Assembly: GCF_047948215.1 (NCBI RefSeq)
Contig: NC_134463.1
Location: 60,385,701-60,449,700 of the forward strand
DNA from: Lycorma delicatula
Taxonomy: Eukaryota > Arthropoda > Insecta > Hemiptera > Fulgoridae
Reading direction: 5' to 3'
DNA: 64,000 nt
Part shown: one piece after another, positions 1 through 11,331 of the stretch
Position numbering within the stretch: the stretch's first letter is position 1
Layout of the letters: every line of letters begins with the position of its first letter
Made by a program: the position numbers and the translations under genes
Notes under the pieces: model-generated
The model's database searches: none
What the model was told of the DNA's origin: nothing
Seen by the model: the letters and a program-made list of their open reading frames with translations, nothing else

Positions 1-91
1 AACTAATATTTATTATTATTACTTTTAAAATAATAACAATTTTTTTTATTTAAGTACTTAACTTGCATGCTTATGTGCATGATAAGAAGGG

Positions 92-195
92 GAGGTTTTT
101 TAGCGAGTAGGAGCCCCGCACTGGCATCAGTGCGGGCCTGACGGCGGCTGGCAGAGCTTTTCCTCCCCCTACGGAAAAAAAAAAAACAAAAAGAA
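92..195 (+). mobile_element. 3' end of a LINE-like retrotransposon with poly-A
   Basis: A GC-rich island of about 85 bp in AT-rich surroundings ends in a run of about 12 A. It contains a perfect 9-bp stem-loop (115-136, stem CCCGCACTG, loop GCAT). A GC-rich, structured 3' UTR followed by poly-A is typical of insect non-LTR retrotransposon 3' ends. No coding part is present, so the clade is not assigned. Confidence 0.4.
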
Positions 196-876
196 ACGAA
201 AAAAGTACTTAATTTACATTATAAAAATATTTTATTTCTTTATTATGATTTTTCTATCTATTGATGGTTGGTTAATTATTTTTGAACTAATTATCCACAG
301 CCAATAGAATTCTTCAAGATTAATTTATTTTATGATTATCATAAGTCAATATTTTTTTTTAATATTATGTCATTGTATGAAGTAACTTAAGAATAAAGGT
401 AAAAAAAAGTAAAGTAGAGCTGATAAGTGCCATTTACTGAATATTCATAAGTAATATTGCATTGTTATGATTCTCCCCGCAGTTGTGCTCTGTCTCAGAT
501 AGTTAAGTGTTGCGTTTTAGGATCAGTTTTCATAATCATTTACACAACACTAACCGGTTCTTTTTTTACCTAAATAATTAAGGATGATATTTTAACAAAA
601 CCCTTTTTCTTTGTCGATTGTAAAACAAACAATTTTACGTGCCGGATTTTATAAAAATACTATTAAATACTTTTTAAAAATCATATTTTATTTATGAAGT
701 AATCTAAATTAATTACTTAATAATGACCCATAATTTTTTTTTATCGTCATTTCTGTTTTGTCAGTGTTTAAGGCTGATGTTCTAAAAAACATTATTGCTT
801 TTTCATGCTAGTAATAATAAATTAAAAGTGACAAAAATAAGTATTTTAAGGTTAATAATTGCACCTCTTCATTTTT
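196..876. other. AT-rich intron, nothing recognised
   Basis: Low-complexity A/T runs without a supported gene or repeat. Confidence 0.6.
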
Positions 877-1557
877 ACTTCCTTGTACGAAGTAAAGGAA
901 GTATTGTGATCGCGAAAAATTTCAATTTTCAGATTTTAACGGAAATATACATTTTGACCATCGCTGAATGCATTTTGACTAGTTTCGGCTTGTCATCTGT
1001 AAATACGTACGTATGTATCTCGCGTAACTCAATAACTATTAGCCATAGGTTGTTGAAATTTTGGATTTAGAACTGTTCTAACATCTAGTGATGTTGATTA
1101 CAATCGGTTAGACCAAAAGTCCAAAAAAAGGCCATAGTTCAAAACTTTTGGATTTTGGACTTTTTCTTAACTGCAGTGAATAAGCTCTCATTGAGAACTT
1201 TTCAACAATTTATCATAAGTGGTAATTATTTTCATTGATTTCAGATTTATAGCCAAATAAAATTTTAATTAATGAAATATTTGGATCTTAGGGGAAAGCA
1301 CATCGGTTCGAATCAGATTTTATCTCCTTTTTTTTTAATTAAATATATTGATTTACTAATAATTATTATCCTCTATTATAAATATATATATAATAAATAA
1401 TAATTCAATAACTACAATAATAAAAAAATATATATATGAAAAAATATCAGAAGTTATTAATGAATTAAAATTTTATATACTTTTCATTTTAAAAAAATGT
1501 GTGTGTGTAATTTAATAGGCGTACAAGGAAGTCATATGGTGTCCACATCAGATTTTA
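877..1557 (+). repeat. Rep-1 copy a, near full length
   Basis: First of six copies of a dispersed family, defined by comparison within the window. Its ends form an inverted repeat: ACTTCCTTGTACG at 877-889 and CGTACAAGGAAGT at 1520-1532. The conserved right flank ATGTGG-tgt-CCACAT forms a small hairpin. Inside is a palindromic block of TTTGGATTTTGG type. No protein is encoded. It is probably a non-autonomous DNA element, though the class is not proven. Confidence 0.75.
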
Positions 1558-1914
1558 TTTTGATTTTGGCCCGTTTAAGGACCGTATATCAACTTTCATT
1601 TCGCATTTAGCTTTCTTTTATTTCTCTTAAAGTTTTCCCGAATTTTTACCACTTTTTCTGAATTCTGAATGATTTCCTCTTATTTCTTGTAACCGTTTTG
1701 CTCTTTCTTTTTTGGAAGGAGTTTTTACTGAAATCTTTTCATGTTTTTAATAATATTTCTCTGTTTTAAATATTTATTCGTTAATTTATTATTGTTATTT
1801 GTAATATAAATTTTGCCGTAAAATTGTAGTATTTTCTTTTTAATTGTGTAATATAATTTTTCCGTTTTTATTTTTTTTTTTTATTCACCATATATTTCGA
1901 AACTTTTGCATAAT
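1558..1914. other. AT-rich intron, nothing recognised
   Basis: T-rich stretches only. Confidence 0.6.
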
Positions 1915-2027
1915 AATATGAAATGGGAATTTTTTAGAGCATGGAAATTGCCATCCCTGTTCAGGATTCAAACCCGGACCTACAGATGGAAGGCTGAGAC
2001 GCTATCACTACGTCACGGAGATTGGCA
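1915..2027 (-). repeat. SINE-A, diverged copy A1
   Basis: The reverse complement carries a degraded tRNA-like head (A-box and B-box region with GGTCCGGGTTTGAATCC) preceded by a damaged GGCCTCCGTGGCGCGAG-like start. It belongs with the SINE-A copies at 2375, 32320, 40240, 40797, 45874, 51507 and 58870 but has many substitutions. Confidence 0.6.
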
Positions 2028-2374
2028 AAGTTGTTCGTATAGTTTTTCAATGGATTATATTTTCCAGCGTTCTTCGGTTTTTGTACTTTCAATTTATCAC
2101 TTTGATGACTTATTTGTAATGAAATCTTTTGGATTTTGATCCAAAATTTAAGATCAATGAAGGTTAAGATTATATATCCATTACCGCGTGTTGACACAAA
2201 TCAATTTATCGTAAATCGTTTTCTCTTATAATTAGAAGGCTTCTTAATGTAAACCCTGTTTAATTATTTTCAAGTTTTCCAATCTCATTTGTATATTTCT
2301 GTAAAAAATTAATTTCATCTTTCGGTTTGAAAAGAATTTTAATTTTTTTTCTACCCTTCTCCTTCTTTATGCTA

Positions 2375-2533
2375 TTTTTTTTTTTTAACTTACGGGACCA
2401 CCGTTAGGTATTCCTTCAGAGAGTAAGATAGACGATTTTGTAGTGTGTGAAAATGCCATGCCTAACCGGGATTCGAACCCGGGACCTCCGGATGAAAGGC
2501 CGAGACGCTACTACTCGCGCCACGGAGGCCGGC
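2375..2533 (-). repeat. SINE-A copy A2 (tRNA-Glu-like SINE)
   Basis: On the minus strand: a tRNA-like head beginning GCCGGCCTCCGTGGCGCGAG, then CGGCCTTTCATCCGGAGG and the B box GGGTTCGAATCCCGG. This is followed by a linker (GGCATGGCATTTTCACACAC), the shared tail (CTGAAG...ACGGTGGTCCCG) and poly-A. The anticodon-arm and T-arm sequences resemble tRNA-Glu(TTC). It is a retroposed RNA polymerase III element, not a working tRNA gene. Confidence 0.85.
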
Positions 2534-5430
2534 ACCTTATGACCTCTTATATTTGATCAATCTAACTATGTCTTCTTTGTTCTATCTCTTGATTTTTTAC
2601 TTTTTAACTCTAGTCTATGACACGTTATTCCGGTTTCATTTTTTATCCAATCTTAATATTTATATCTCATTTAATTATACCTCATTTTAGCTCATATTAT
2701 ATCTCATTTTCTACCGAATCTTTCTCTTGTATCTGTATTTTTGGGAAAATGTTTTTCATAGACCCATTTTTTATTCTCGTTTTAAAACTAATATTATGCA
2801 ATGTTTCGTACTAGTAAAATAGGTATAAAAAAATTAGAATGATATACGCGAAATGAACAATTTTTAAAGTGTTCTTTTATTTTTAATTTAGGTGAATTAG
2901 AATATATATATATAATTAATTTATACCTAATATACATAATTTTAATTAGCTTATACTGAATTTGTATTTTATTTAATAGATAGACATATTATTAAAGAAA
3001 CCATTGGTATTCAATCGTATTCAAGATTGAAGAACAAAAAAAAAGAGATGGTGTGGGTGTCTTGTGTGCAAACACTTTTAAAAGCAGCTGCTGAAGAAGA
3101 GAAAAACACAATTTATTGTCTCCTTAACACTGGACAAGACACTTGCCTCCACTTAAACATCAAACCGACCAACATTCCAGTTGTAATTGATTACCTTAGC
3201 CCATCTATTAACATACACCGGTGTGCACTTTTGTGTCGCTGCTATCTGTTTGTTGCGACAGCGTACACAGACACACACGCGAAACATACATGTACACACA
3301 TATACACTGCCGCCTTGCTATCCAAGGCGACGTCACCTTAACTACCCGATTTACCACGCATTAACACAATACCTGTAACAACCTACAACATTGGCATAAA
3401 AAGATTTACTGAAAATCACGGTGTGCGCGCGCGCAAACACATACATACACATATATTCAAATGTTACCTATAATCTAACTTATATAAATGCAACTTTGTG
3501 ATACAAGCCTGAAAAAAAGACTTAATATTTTCTTTTACAAAGAAAAAAAAATAAATGTTTTTTTTATTTTTATGGAAAAATAATGTGTTGATAAGACTTG
3601 AAATTAGCGTAAATTAAAAGCGCAACTCGGGAATTTGATTAAAAAAAATATTTGTCTAAAACCTTGATTTTTATCACATTTTGCAAAGAATAAGTTTTAT
3701 ACGTTTTTATAAAATGTTTAATACGTAAAGCAGTATGTTGCTGATTTAAAAAAAAATTAATTTATCTTCTCACCCTTATTGTTTAGCTGTTGAAATTTTA
3801 AATAGAGGAATTAAAAAATATTTTCTTAATATGAGTAAATAAGTTGTTGAAGCCTTCTTTTAAAGAAATAAGTTACGAGTAAAAATGTAACAAAAAAATT
3901 GTTACCTTTATAGGCCAACATTAATTTTTCCTTTTTTAATTTATCAAATTTTTCATTACCATTATCTTCTGGATATACTGTCAGACAAGGTTTCATTTTC
4001 GTTAAAGGCAACAGATTTTAATTACATTAATATTCACTAATTAAACAATCCAGTTTCTTCAGACTGAATGAGAATTCATTAAACTTCAAATTTATTTGAT
4101 ATTTTCTAGTTTTATTGGTTCCTGTATCTGTTAACGATAAATATTTTAAAGATTTTGATATAAGCAGATCTAATCACGAAAAGAAATGTTCTCAAATGAT
4201 GTATGATTACGTACATGATACCATCACCAATACATTTATTTATGATATGTTTTCTCTAGACATTTTCTTCGGAAAGTATGACATCATTAAGCACAAGGTC
4301 ATTATTACGTAAACCTTTGTATTTTTTATAATTTTTTTTACTTTCACCTCATTGAAGTTCTTGTGGTTACTAATCTCAAAATTAAAAAAAAAGATTAGTC
4401 AAATTATAAAAAATAACCAACACATTCTCTACAAAGTAATAAAGACTATTTCAGTATTATAAAAATGAGTTTTAAAACCCCTTTACAACCAAATCAGTTT
4501 CAAATAACAATGAAATAAATAAATATAACAATGAAATTTTGATGGATTATGAAAAAAAAACAACAAGACAAAAAAATAAAGTGTTTAAGGGATAAAGGAT
4601 CTCAGTTTAAAAAAAAAATTATTTCCTTATTAATAAATTATGAGGTATGCATGCTGTTGAATGCGTATTTATTTAGCTTTCTATTTTTGTACTTAGCTTT
4701 TCCTAAAATATTGTCTAGTCCATTAAAAAACTTTTCGTTTAATTAAATATGTTTAAAATCAAGTTTATTTGTTGGTAATTTTGTTCATTTTTATTATTAT
4801 TTTTTTTTAAATTAAATAAAAAAAACAATTTACGGAAAAAAAATTATAATAATTGTTTACGTCTTTTATCAGAGGTATTTCGGGTTCGTATCTCAATCTT
4901 GGATGAATTTTTATATGCTAAAACTTTCCGTACCTCATTTTCTTTCGTATTTTTTTTGTTGCTGTCAGGAAATGGTATCCGGTTGTAAAGCCCGCCTAAA
5001 TCGGTTAAAAATTTAAAAAAATGGATATAAAAAATTGAAAAATATAGCGCTCACTTTTAGTATAGTTAATCAACGAGTAGATGCGATATCAATTGAATTT
5101 GAAGTTTAACACTAATTCATTAAGAGATTGAAAAAGATTCAAGGGGTCTTTTCTTTTAAAATTTTAAGAAATACAAAAGAAAAGTTTTCGTTTTTACTAC
5201 TTTTTAATCTAATTTTTTTCATGCGAATACGTAGCACGAAAAAAAGGTCAGCCAAATATTAACTCTAATTATTTCTTATTTTCATCAAAAAACGGGCAAT
5301 GTATTACGTGACTTTCTCGGCTGTACCGGTCAGTCATACAGTCATACCTTGCACAGCTTTTTTGTAATATTTTAAATGTTATATTTTTAAATATATTCTG
5401 TTATTATTTTGCTAGATTTATAATTATAAA
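2534..5430. other. Intron, mostly nothing recognised; one less AT-rich patch at about 3020-3370
   Basis: AT-rich sequence. About 3020-3370 is richer in C/G and carries CA/TG repeats, ACACCGGTGTG and GCGACGTCACC. Open frames of about 60-100 codons there overlap one another and use non-ATG starts, so I do not call a gene. Alternating purine-pyrimidine runs occur near 3421-3433. Confidence 0.5.
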
Positions 5431-5960
5431 AAAATTGTAGACATTTCTTAATAGCTCTATATATGAAGTATAAACTTTCAAAAATTTTTTAAAAATGTCT
5501 AAACCGAAGGGAGATAAGCAGAAGGACAAAAATAACTCGTATTTCAATTTTAAGAGATGAGTTAGATTTTTTGTAAAATATTTTGTATTATTTATATATG
5601 AATTGTAGGTAAAAAATTTGCTTCAAGAAAATTTTCTCTAAAATTCCTCTAAAAAAAATTTAAATTGGTTTTTCGCGATTTCCCCCCTCCATTAACGAAT
5701 TTTGAAAAAGATTAATATGACCATGACCCATATTTAAAAATATTTGAGCCAAATTGGTTTTGTCCATCCTGAGATATAAGATCAAAAACAGTGCGACACA
5801 CATACGTAGGCTCATACATACATGTGCTTCTTTTTGTATAGATGAACTAGTTGGACCCTAAACCGTAAAGATTTGAAAAAAACCCGATAAGCCATTTTTG
5901 ACATGATTACTTTTCCCTTTAATACAGCTCTTCTAGCTATATTTAATGTTTCTAATATAA
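5431..5960. other. Possible old dispersed element, unclassified
   Basis: Phrases such as GTGCGACACACATACG and a run resembling the ends of other small non-autonomous repeats are visible (about 5690-5840). No second copy was found in the window, so it stays unclassified. Confidence 0.25.
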
Positions 5961-6869
5961 TTAATTTTTATAAATAATTATATCTGCTATTGATTAAATT
6001 TGCTAATTTAAAAAATAAATCATGTTTAATCTAAAATCAAAAATTACATCCATTTTTAAAATATTAACTTTAATATAATGAAATAAATTTGTTTTATTAT
6101 ATATGTTTACAATTAATTTTAAAAAACGGGTGTTTTAAATGGTTTTATATATATATATATTACACATATAAAGATAAAAAAGGATTTAAAGATGTAAGAA
6201 AATAAATAATAAAAAAAGAAACTATGATGGAATGAGGTGAAGCGATGTGGTATAAACCTATATATGTTTGAGCCTGAATCCGTCTAATAACATAACACCC
6301 TGCAGAGTAACATAGAGCATGTTATAGATAATATCAAAGTCCATATTATTAGTCAGGCATTCCACAGAATTAAGGAAATTAACCGGTATCATATTACATA
6401 CATAATATAGGCAATATAGACAGAAAGACAAAGATGGAATGACGGCATATGACCTTCTCTTTCAACCCTGTTTTTTTATTTATTTATTTTTATTTTTTAT
6501 TAGATTTTAAATACCCATTCATTTTTACTAGAATTTTCTTCTTCATCGTCATCAACATCATCACAATCATCTTTTGTCTGACATTTATATTCTCTTTATT
6601 GTTTTATGTACGTAAATGTTTTAAGTATTTTTAAATTCAACTCATAAAAACAAAATTAAGGAGAAAATTATACAAGTTATTAAACTGATTAATGTAGCTT
6701 TGTTTGAATTTTTTACTATTATTATTATTATTATTACAACTTTACTGTAAATAGGATTCTTTCATGTGCTACAACATTTTTTTTTTACAATTTGAAACGA
6801 TTTACCTCAAAGTAGTAGTGAATTAAAATTTTATTTTTACAGATTCAACAAAGTAATATTTTATTGAAA
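5961..6869. other. AT-rich intron, nothing recognised
   Basis: A TA microsatellite lies at about 6149-6161 and an ATT repeat near 6715-6736. Otherwise low complexity. Confidence 0.6.
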
Positions 6870-7360
6870 AAATCTTGCGCAATTCTATACAAGACCGACT
6901 TCTCGTTTTTATTTTGTGTTATTTTTTGCCCAAGAAATGTACAAAACATAAATTAATTTAGAAAGTTGAGGTATAATTTGTTTAAATTTAATATTAAAAT
7001 ATATTTTCTGTCTAAAAGAAAATTAAAGTATTATAACCGTAATTTGATGAAATAGTTAAAAATAGCGAGTAGATCCTACACACAACCATCAAGTTTAAAC
7101 ACGCTCATCATTGTGACTCACTCCATAAGTACGTATGAAAAATACACTAATACAACGCCATCTTAATCTCAAACTGACAATATGTTGTCTGTTATCGACA
7201 TTAAAGCGAGCGTAACTGTAGAACGACTCAACCAATCTCCATCAAACTTTCACATGCAAAATTTCTGATACACTACTACAGCATATCTAAATTTCAATGA
7301 AATTGATGTGGTATTTTGGAGATTTTCGAACCACCTATATATATATATATATATATATAA
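6870..7360 (+). repeat. Rep-C copy 1, ending in a TA microsatellite
   Basis: Related to copies at 18480-18760 (reverse), 21150-21466 and 59935-60115. Shared blocks: CTTGCGCA...GACTTnTCGTT at the start; a middle with GCGTAACT, CAACCAATC and TTTTCACATGCA; TCAGATACACTACTACAGC; then AATTTCAATGAAATT and GAGATTTTCGA just before (TA)n at 7336-7359. Non-coding dispersed repeat, class unknown. Confidence 0.7.
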
Positions 7361-7424
7361 AAATTAAATTTTAAGTGTGTGGTATTTTCATAATCGTTAT
7401 ATCCCAAAACGTAAAGAAAATTAC

Positions 7425-7499
7425 ATTTTCACCTCAATTTTTTCTTGTCATGCGACCGAAGTAATACCATACTTTTTTCAAAGGGCTGGTAAAAAAAAT
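7425..7499. repeat. Short repeat block abutting Rep-1 (GCGACCGAAGTAATACC type)
   Basis: The block CGACCGAAAGTAATACCGTA followed by a C/G-poor stretch and GGTAAAAAAAATC also occurs at 8830-8885 and 22203-22256. Two of the three copies run directly into a Rep-1-like end (CTGATGTGG or CTGATGAGG), so it may be an outer part of the Rep-1 family. Confidence 0.5.
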
Positions 7500-8630
7500 C
7501 TGATGTGGACACCACATGTCTTCCTTTTTTTCCTTTTTTTTGTTATCGATGAGTTTGAGAAATGCCATTTACGCTTCTCCCCATAAATTGGGAGTATCGG
7601 ACTCGCACGGGTTAAGCTAGATGATATTAAGACCCTATAAGTAACTGCACCCTACCGACTAAAACTCCTATCTCACCGTTTCTCCCCCAACGGGGCCGGT
7701 CCTGCAGTTAAGCATTGGGCGGCTCCAGGATGTGCTCTTAGGGTCCAGGGGTCCAGAGTCCCCGTGCTTCATCACCGTCACCCATCTGTTCAAGTGCAGA
7801 CGCACGACGGCTCCATAGGGGGCTGCCCTTCCCCCCTTCCCATTCAGGCCCCTTTTTTCGCCTGAGTGTCAGATCTTTTATATACAACTCTAATTCGTTG
7901 CTGGGTCATCTTCAATTCTCTTACTGATCTGGGTTCTAAATCAGGCTCCATCCCATTCTCTAGCTTCTCTCGCTTTCATGACTCACTCTCTTGTTAAATT
8001 ACATATAGATATTTCTTTTTTAAATGAAAAGTACATAAAATATTATTTCATTAATAACTTCTGATATTTTTTCATATTTTTTTTTTTAATTGTCATTATT
8101 GAATTATTATTTATTGTAAAAGTTTTTTTTATACAATCGGCGGTTAATAAACTATTAATAAATCAATATATTTAAATTTAAAAAAGGGTAAAAAAACGAT
8201 GAAGCCTTATTCGAACTGAATAAGAATGTGCATTCCCTTGTAAGATCCAAATATTTCATTAATTAAAATTTCATTTGGCTAAAACTCTAGAACCAATGAA
8301 AATAAGTACCACTTATGATAGATATCATTGGTAAGCTGTCAATGAGGGCTTATTACTGCAGTTAAGAAAATGCCAAAATCCAAATCTTTTGGATTTTGGG
8401 CTCTTTTGGACACTTTTGGTCCAGGTGATTGCAATCAATAGGGGAACTGTACAACTAGATGTTACAATAGTCCTAAATCCAACATTTCAACATCCTACGG
8501 CTAATCATTTTTGAGTTATGCGAGATACATACGTACGTACAGACATTACACCGAACCTATGGATATTTCCGTTGAAATCTGAAAACTGAAATTTTTCGTG
8601 ATCACAATACTTCGTACAATTAAGTAAAAA
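7500..8630 (-). repeat. Rep-1 copy b, interrupted
   Basis: Reverse-oriented Rep-1. It begins with the CTGATGTGGACACCACATG hairpin end, continues from TTAAATTACATATAGAT at about 7995, and ends near ATCACAATACTTCGTAC at 8600-8616. It contains the GGATTTTGG palindromic block at about 8365-8400. A GC-rich insert splits it at about 7524-7985. Confidence 0.75.
7524..7985 (-). mobile_element. LINE-like 3' fragment inserted into Rep-1 copy b
   Basis: On the minus strand this is a GC-rich block ending in a poly-A-like run (the T-rich stretch at 7524-7541 on +). It contains GTTTTAGTCGGTAGGG and GTGCGAGTCCGATACTCCC, motifs of the kind found in insect non-LTR retrotransposon 3' regions. Upstream conceptual translation has no long open frame. 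Insertion inside Rep-1 shows it is younger than that copy. The clade is not assigned. Confidence 0.5.
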
Positions 8631-9087
8631 AACTTAACTACATAAAAAAAAAGCTAATTTTTCTGTAATAGTTTAGTTTCGCAGTAATCCAAATTGTGAT
8701 CTGTTATCAAGGAAAGTGAATCGTTGTCAAAAAACCAGGTTTGAAGCTTTAATCGTTTTGAACACATGATACTAATACAACATGAAATACAAAAAATAAC
8801 TCAATACCCCTCCCCCGTCCACTATACCACTGTGCGACCGAAAGTAACTTCGTATTTTTTTCTCGAATATTTAGTAAAAAAATCTGATGAGGCCACATAT
8901 TTAAGAAAAATTTATTATATTGCATTGATATAAATCATCAAAGGGGAGATTATTTTTAAGGCATTTTTTCTCTTTTTTTCTAATTCCACAGAACATTATT
9001 ACCTTATAATAAAAAAATTACCTTTAAATATTAAGAACATAAGTATATATAAATTATTTATTCTGTGTACAAATATTTATATTACGT
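8631..9087. other. Intron; one copy of the CGACCGAAAGTAA block
   Basis: The block at 8830-8885 matches those at 7440 and 22203. Nothing else is recognised. Confidence 0.5.
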
Positions 9088-9103
9088 AGTTTAAATTACA
9101 AAA

Positions 9104-9394
9104 CCCATCGGGTTGGTCTAGTGGTGAATTCGTCATCGCAAATCGACTGATTTCAAAGTCGAGAGTTCTAAGGTTCAAATCCTAGTAAAGGCAGTTTCAT
9201 ACAGATTTGAATACTAGATCGTGAATACTGGTGTTCTTTGGTAGTTGGGTTTCAATTAACCATACATCTCAGGAGTGGTCGACCTGAGACTGTGCAAGAT
9301 TACATTTCATTTACATTCATACATATCATCCTCATTCATTCTCTGATGGAACCCTCCGGAACCACCGGTGGTTCCGGAGGGTAAAAAAAAAGAA
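9104..9394 (+). repeat. SINE-B copy B1, full length with perfect 16-bp target duplication
   Basis: The tRNA-like head has A box TGGTCTAGTGG and a B box-like GGTTCAAATCC. A body follows with GAATACTAGATCGTG, GTGTTCTTTGG and CATCTCAGGAGTGGTCGACC, then a tail ending in CCGGAGGGT and poly-A. The 16-bp duplication AGTTTAAATTACAAAA flanks it at 9088-9103 and 9395-9410, so both insertion ends are exact. The tail carries a perfect 30-bp palindrome at 9352-9381. Confidence 0.92.
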
Positions 9395-9410
9395 AGTTTA
9401 AATTACAAAA

Positions 9411-10804
9411 AAAAAAAATAATATAATTTTTATTTATTTTATCATATAGTACGGCTTTCTATGAATTCTTTAGAATTTTGACTAACACACTTAATATCGA
9501 TCGTGTCTGAACACAAATTTAGAACAAAGAGCCATACACAGAAAAAAAGTGATGTAGACGTTCTCAAAGCAAATTATGCGTGCTTGAAGCAGAACTCTCC
9601 TATATCCAAAATTATCAAAACCCTGATAATTAACAATTATAAGCAAAATTAGCAGTAATTATAACAGTAATAATCTAATTAATATTGGTAAACATGAAAT
9701 AGTTCTGCTCAAAGCAGATATGTTTTGTTTGATATACTAGTAATTCTTAAATAAAATAAATTTTCTGCCTATATTTATTATTTAAAAAATTATACTTATC
9801 AAGAGTTATGTTTCATAATATTTTTAATTGGGTGGAAAATAATTAAATCTTTCTTGTAGCTGGGGTTTTTTTATAGATTACCCATTAAGGGTAATGATGT
9901 TTGATATTTATATATTTTTTTTTTATGGATTATTATAAAACTATATTTTTAACGATGAAATTTCAGTTATAATTTCAATAACAAAAAGGCGAAAAACCTG
10001 AGTCTTGCAAAGTAAAATATACGCACAAAATTTTGTATACATACTACTACCTAGGATGAGCTAAGGCTCTATGAAATTCAGAAACATATATTCTTTGTTC
10101 ATGTTAAATTTTTAAAATAACTCTTGGAATTGTATAAATATATTAAATATCAGAAAGGAATTCAGTATTTTATGAGGTTCAAGTCTGTATGCATGTTATC
10201 TCGAAAATGGTATACGAGTTTCGGAAATGATTTATATATCGATGTCAAATTATATATTTTTTTTTTTTTGTTACGGCACGTAGCATACATATAGAGCGTG
10301 TAATATTTATTTAAAAAAATTCCGCTTGAATCATCTTAAAAAATTTACTATCGAAAAAGTTTGCTTTAGAATAGAAATAAAAATGTATTCCTCGCAGTCG
10401 ATGCATTTGGTAAAATGTAAGACTTAAATAAACGTTAAAAAATACGTACCGTTCGAATTAAGATCTTGCTCATTACTGATTTTGCCGGTTAAAAATTAAT
10501 AAAGTTAATAATAACACTATTACCAAGTTTAAAAATTTCACGAGTATAACTAATATTTTTGAAAATTAGTTTTTTTGTTTAATTCATAAAACAAGTTTGG
10601 AAAGTTGTGTGTGGAAATGTGAAGCGGTTGTTTTTAGGGTAATTCAGATTAGGATACGAACTTAGGACCAATTCACTCTATCAGTATCCAGATAGCACTA
10701 TCAATCCACCAAAATGGTCGGCATATCAATTAATTTAACATTTCGAAAGTTATTTCTTTACAAGAATTTTTCTAAAATTTTTGTTTCGAAATATTGTTAT
10801 TTTT
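9411..10804. other. AT-rich intron, nothing firm
   Basis: A very weak tRNA-like stretch near 10640-10722 (GATACGAACTTAGGACC, ending in GGTCGGC) could be an old SINE-A-type remnant but is too diverged to call. Confidence 0.5.
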
Positions 10805-11331
10805 ACTTCCTTGTACGAAGTACAAGTGTAAACTGTTGTAACATCTAGTTACACTTCCCCATCTGCGCACTTCCCCTTTTGATTGCAATCGACTGAACTA
10901 AAAGTGTCCAAAAAATCCCAAAATCCAAAAGATTTGGATTTTGGACTTAACTGCAGTCGTAAGCTGTCATTGAGAGACTTTCAACCATGTATCATATGAT
11001 ACTTATTTTCATTGGTTCCAGAGTTATAGCCAAATGAAATTTTAATTAATGAAATATTTGAATCCTAGAAGGGTAAGGAACATCGGTTCGAATCAGTTTT
11101 CATCTCCTTTTTTTAACTTTTTTTTAAAATTTAAATGTATTGATTTATTAATAATTATTAACATCTGATTGTAAAAAAAATACAATAAGTAATTCAATAA
11201 TTACAATAAAAAAAATCAAGTTATTAGTAAAATAAAATGTTATGTACTTTTCATTTAAAAAAAAAATGTGTATATGTAATTTAATAGAGGCGTACAAGGA
11301 AGTCATGTGGTGTCCAGATCAGATTTTTTTT
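10805..11331 (+). repeat. Rep-1 copy c, internally deleted
   Basis: The left end ACTTCCTTGTACGAAGTA begins at 10805 and the right end CGTACAAGGAAGT lies at 11291-11303, followed by CATGTGGTGTCCAGATCAGA. About 200 bp near the left end are missing relative to copy a. The internal hairpin is perfect here: CCAAAATCCAAA (10918-10929), loop AGA, TTTGGATTTTGG (10933-10944). Confidence 0.8.

Noticed and set aside
2460..2533. tRNA gene-like sequence
   Set aside because: It has A and B boxes but is part of a SINE-A copy with linker, shared tail and poly-A. The same applies to every tRNA-like stretch seen here.
3027..3378. Two overlapping open frames in a less AT-rich patch
   Set aside because: Non-ATG starts, CA-repeat-driven His/Thr runs, no recognisable motif. 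Kept only as a compositional patch.
10640..10722. Possible extra SINE head
   Set aside because: Only the spacing and a few bases fit, and no tail was found.
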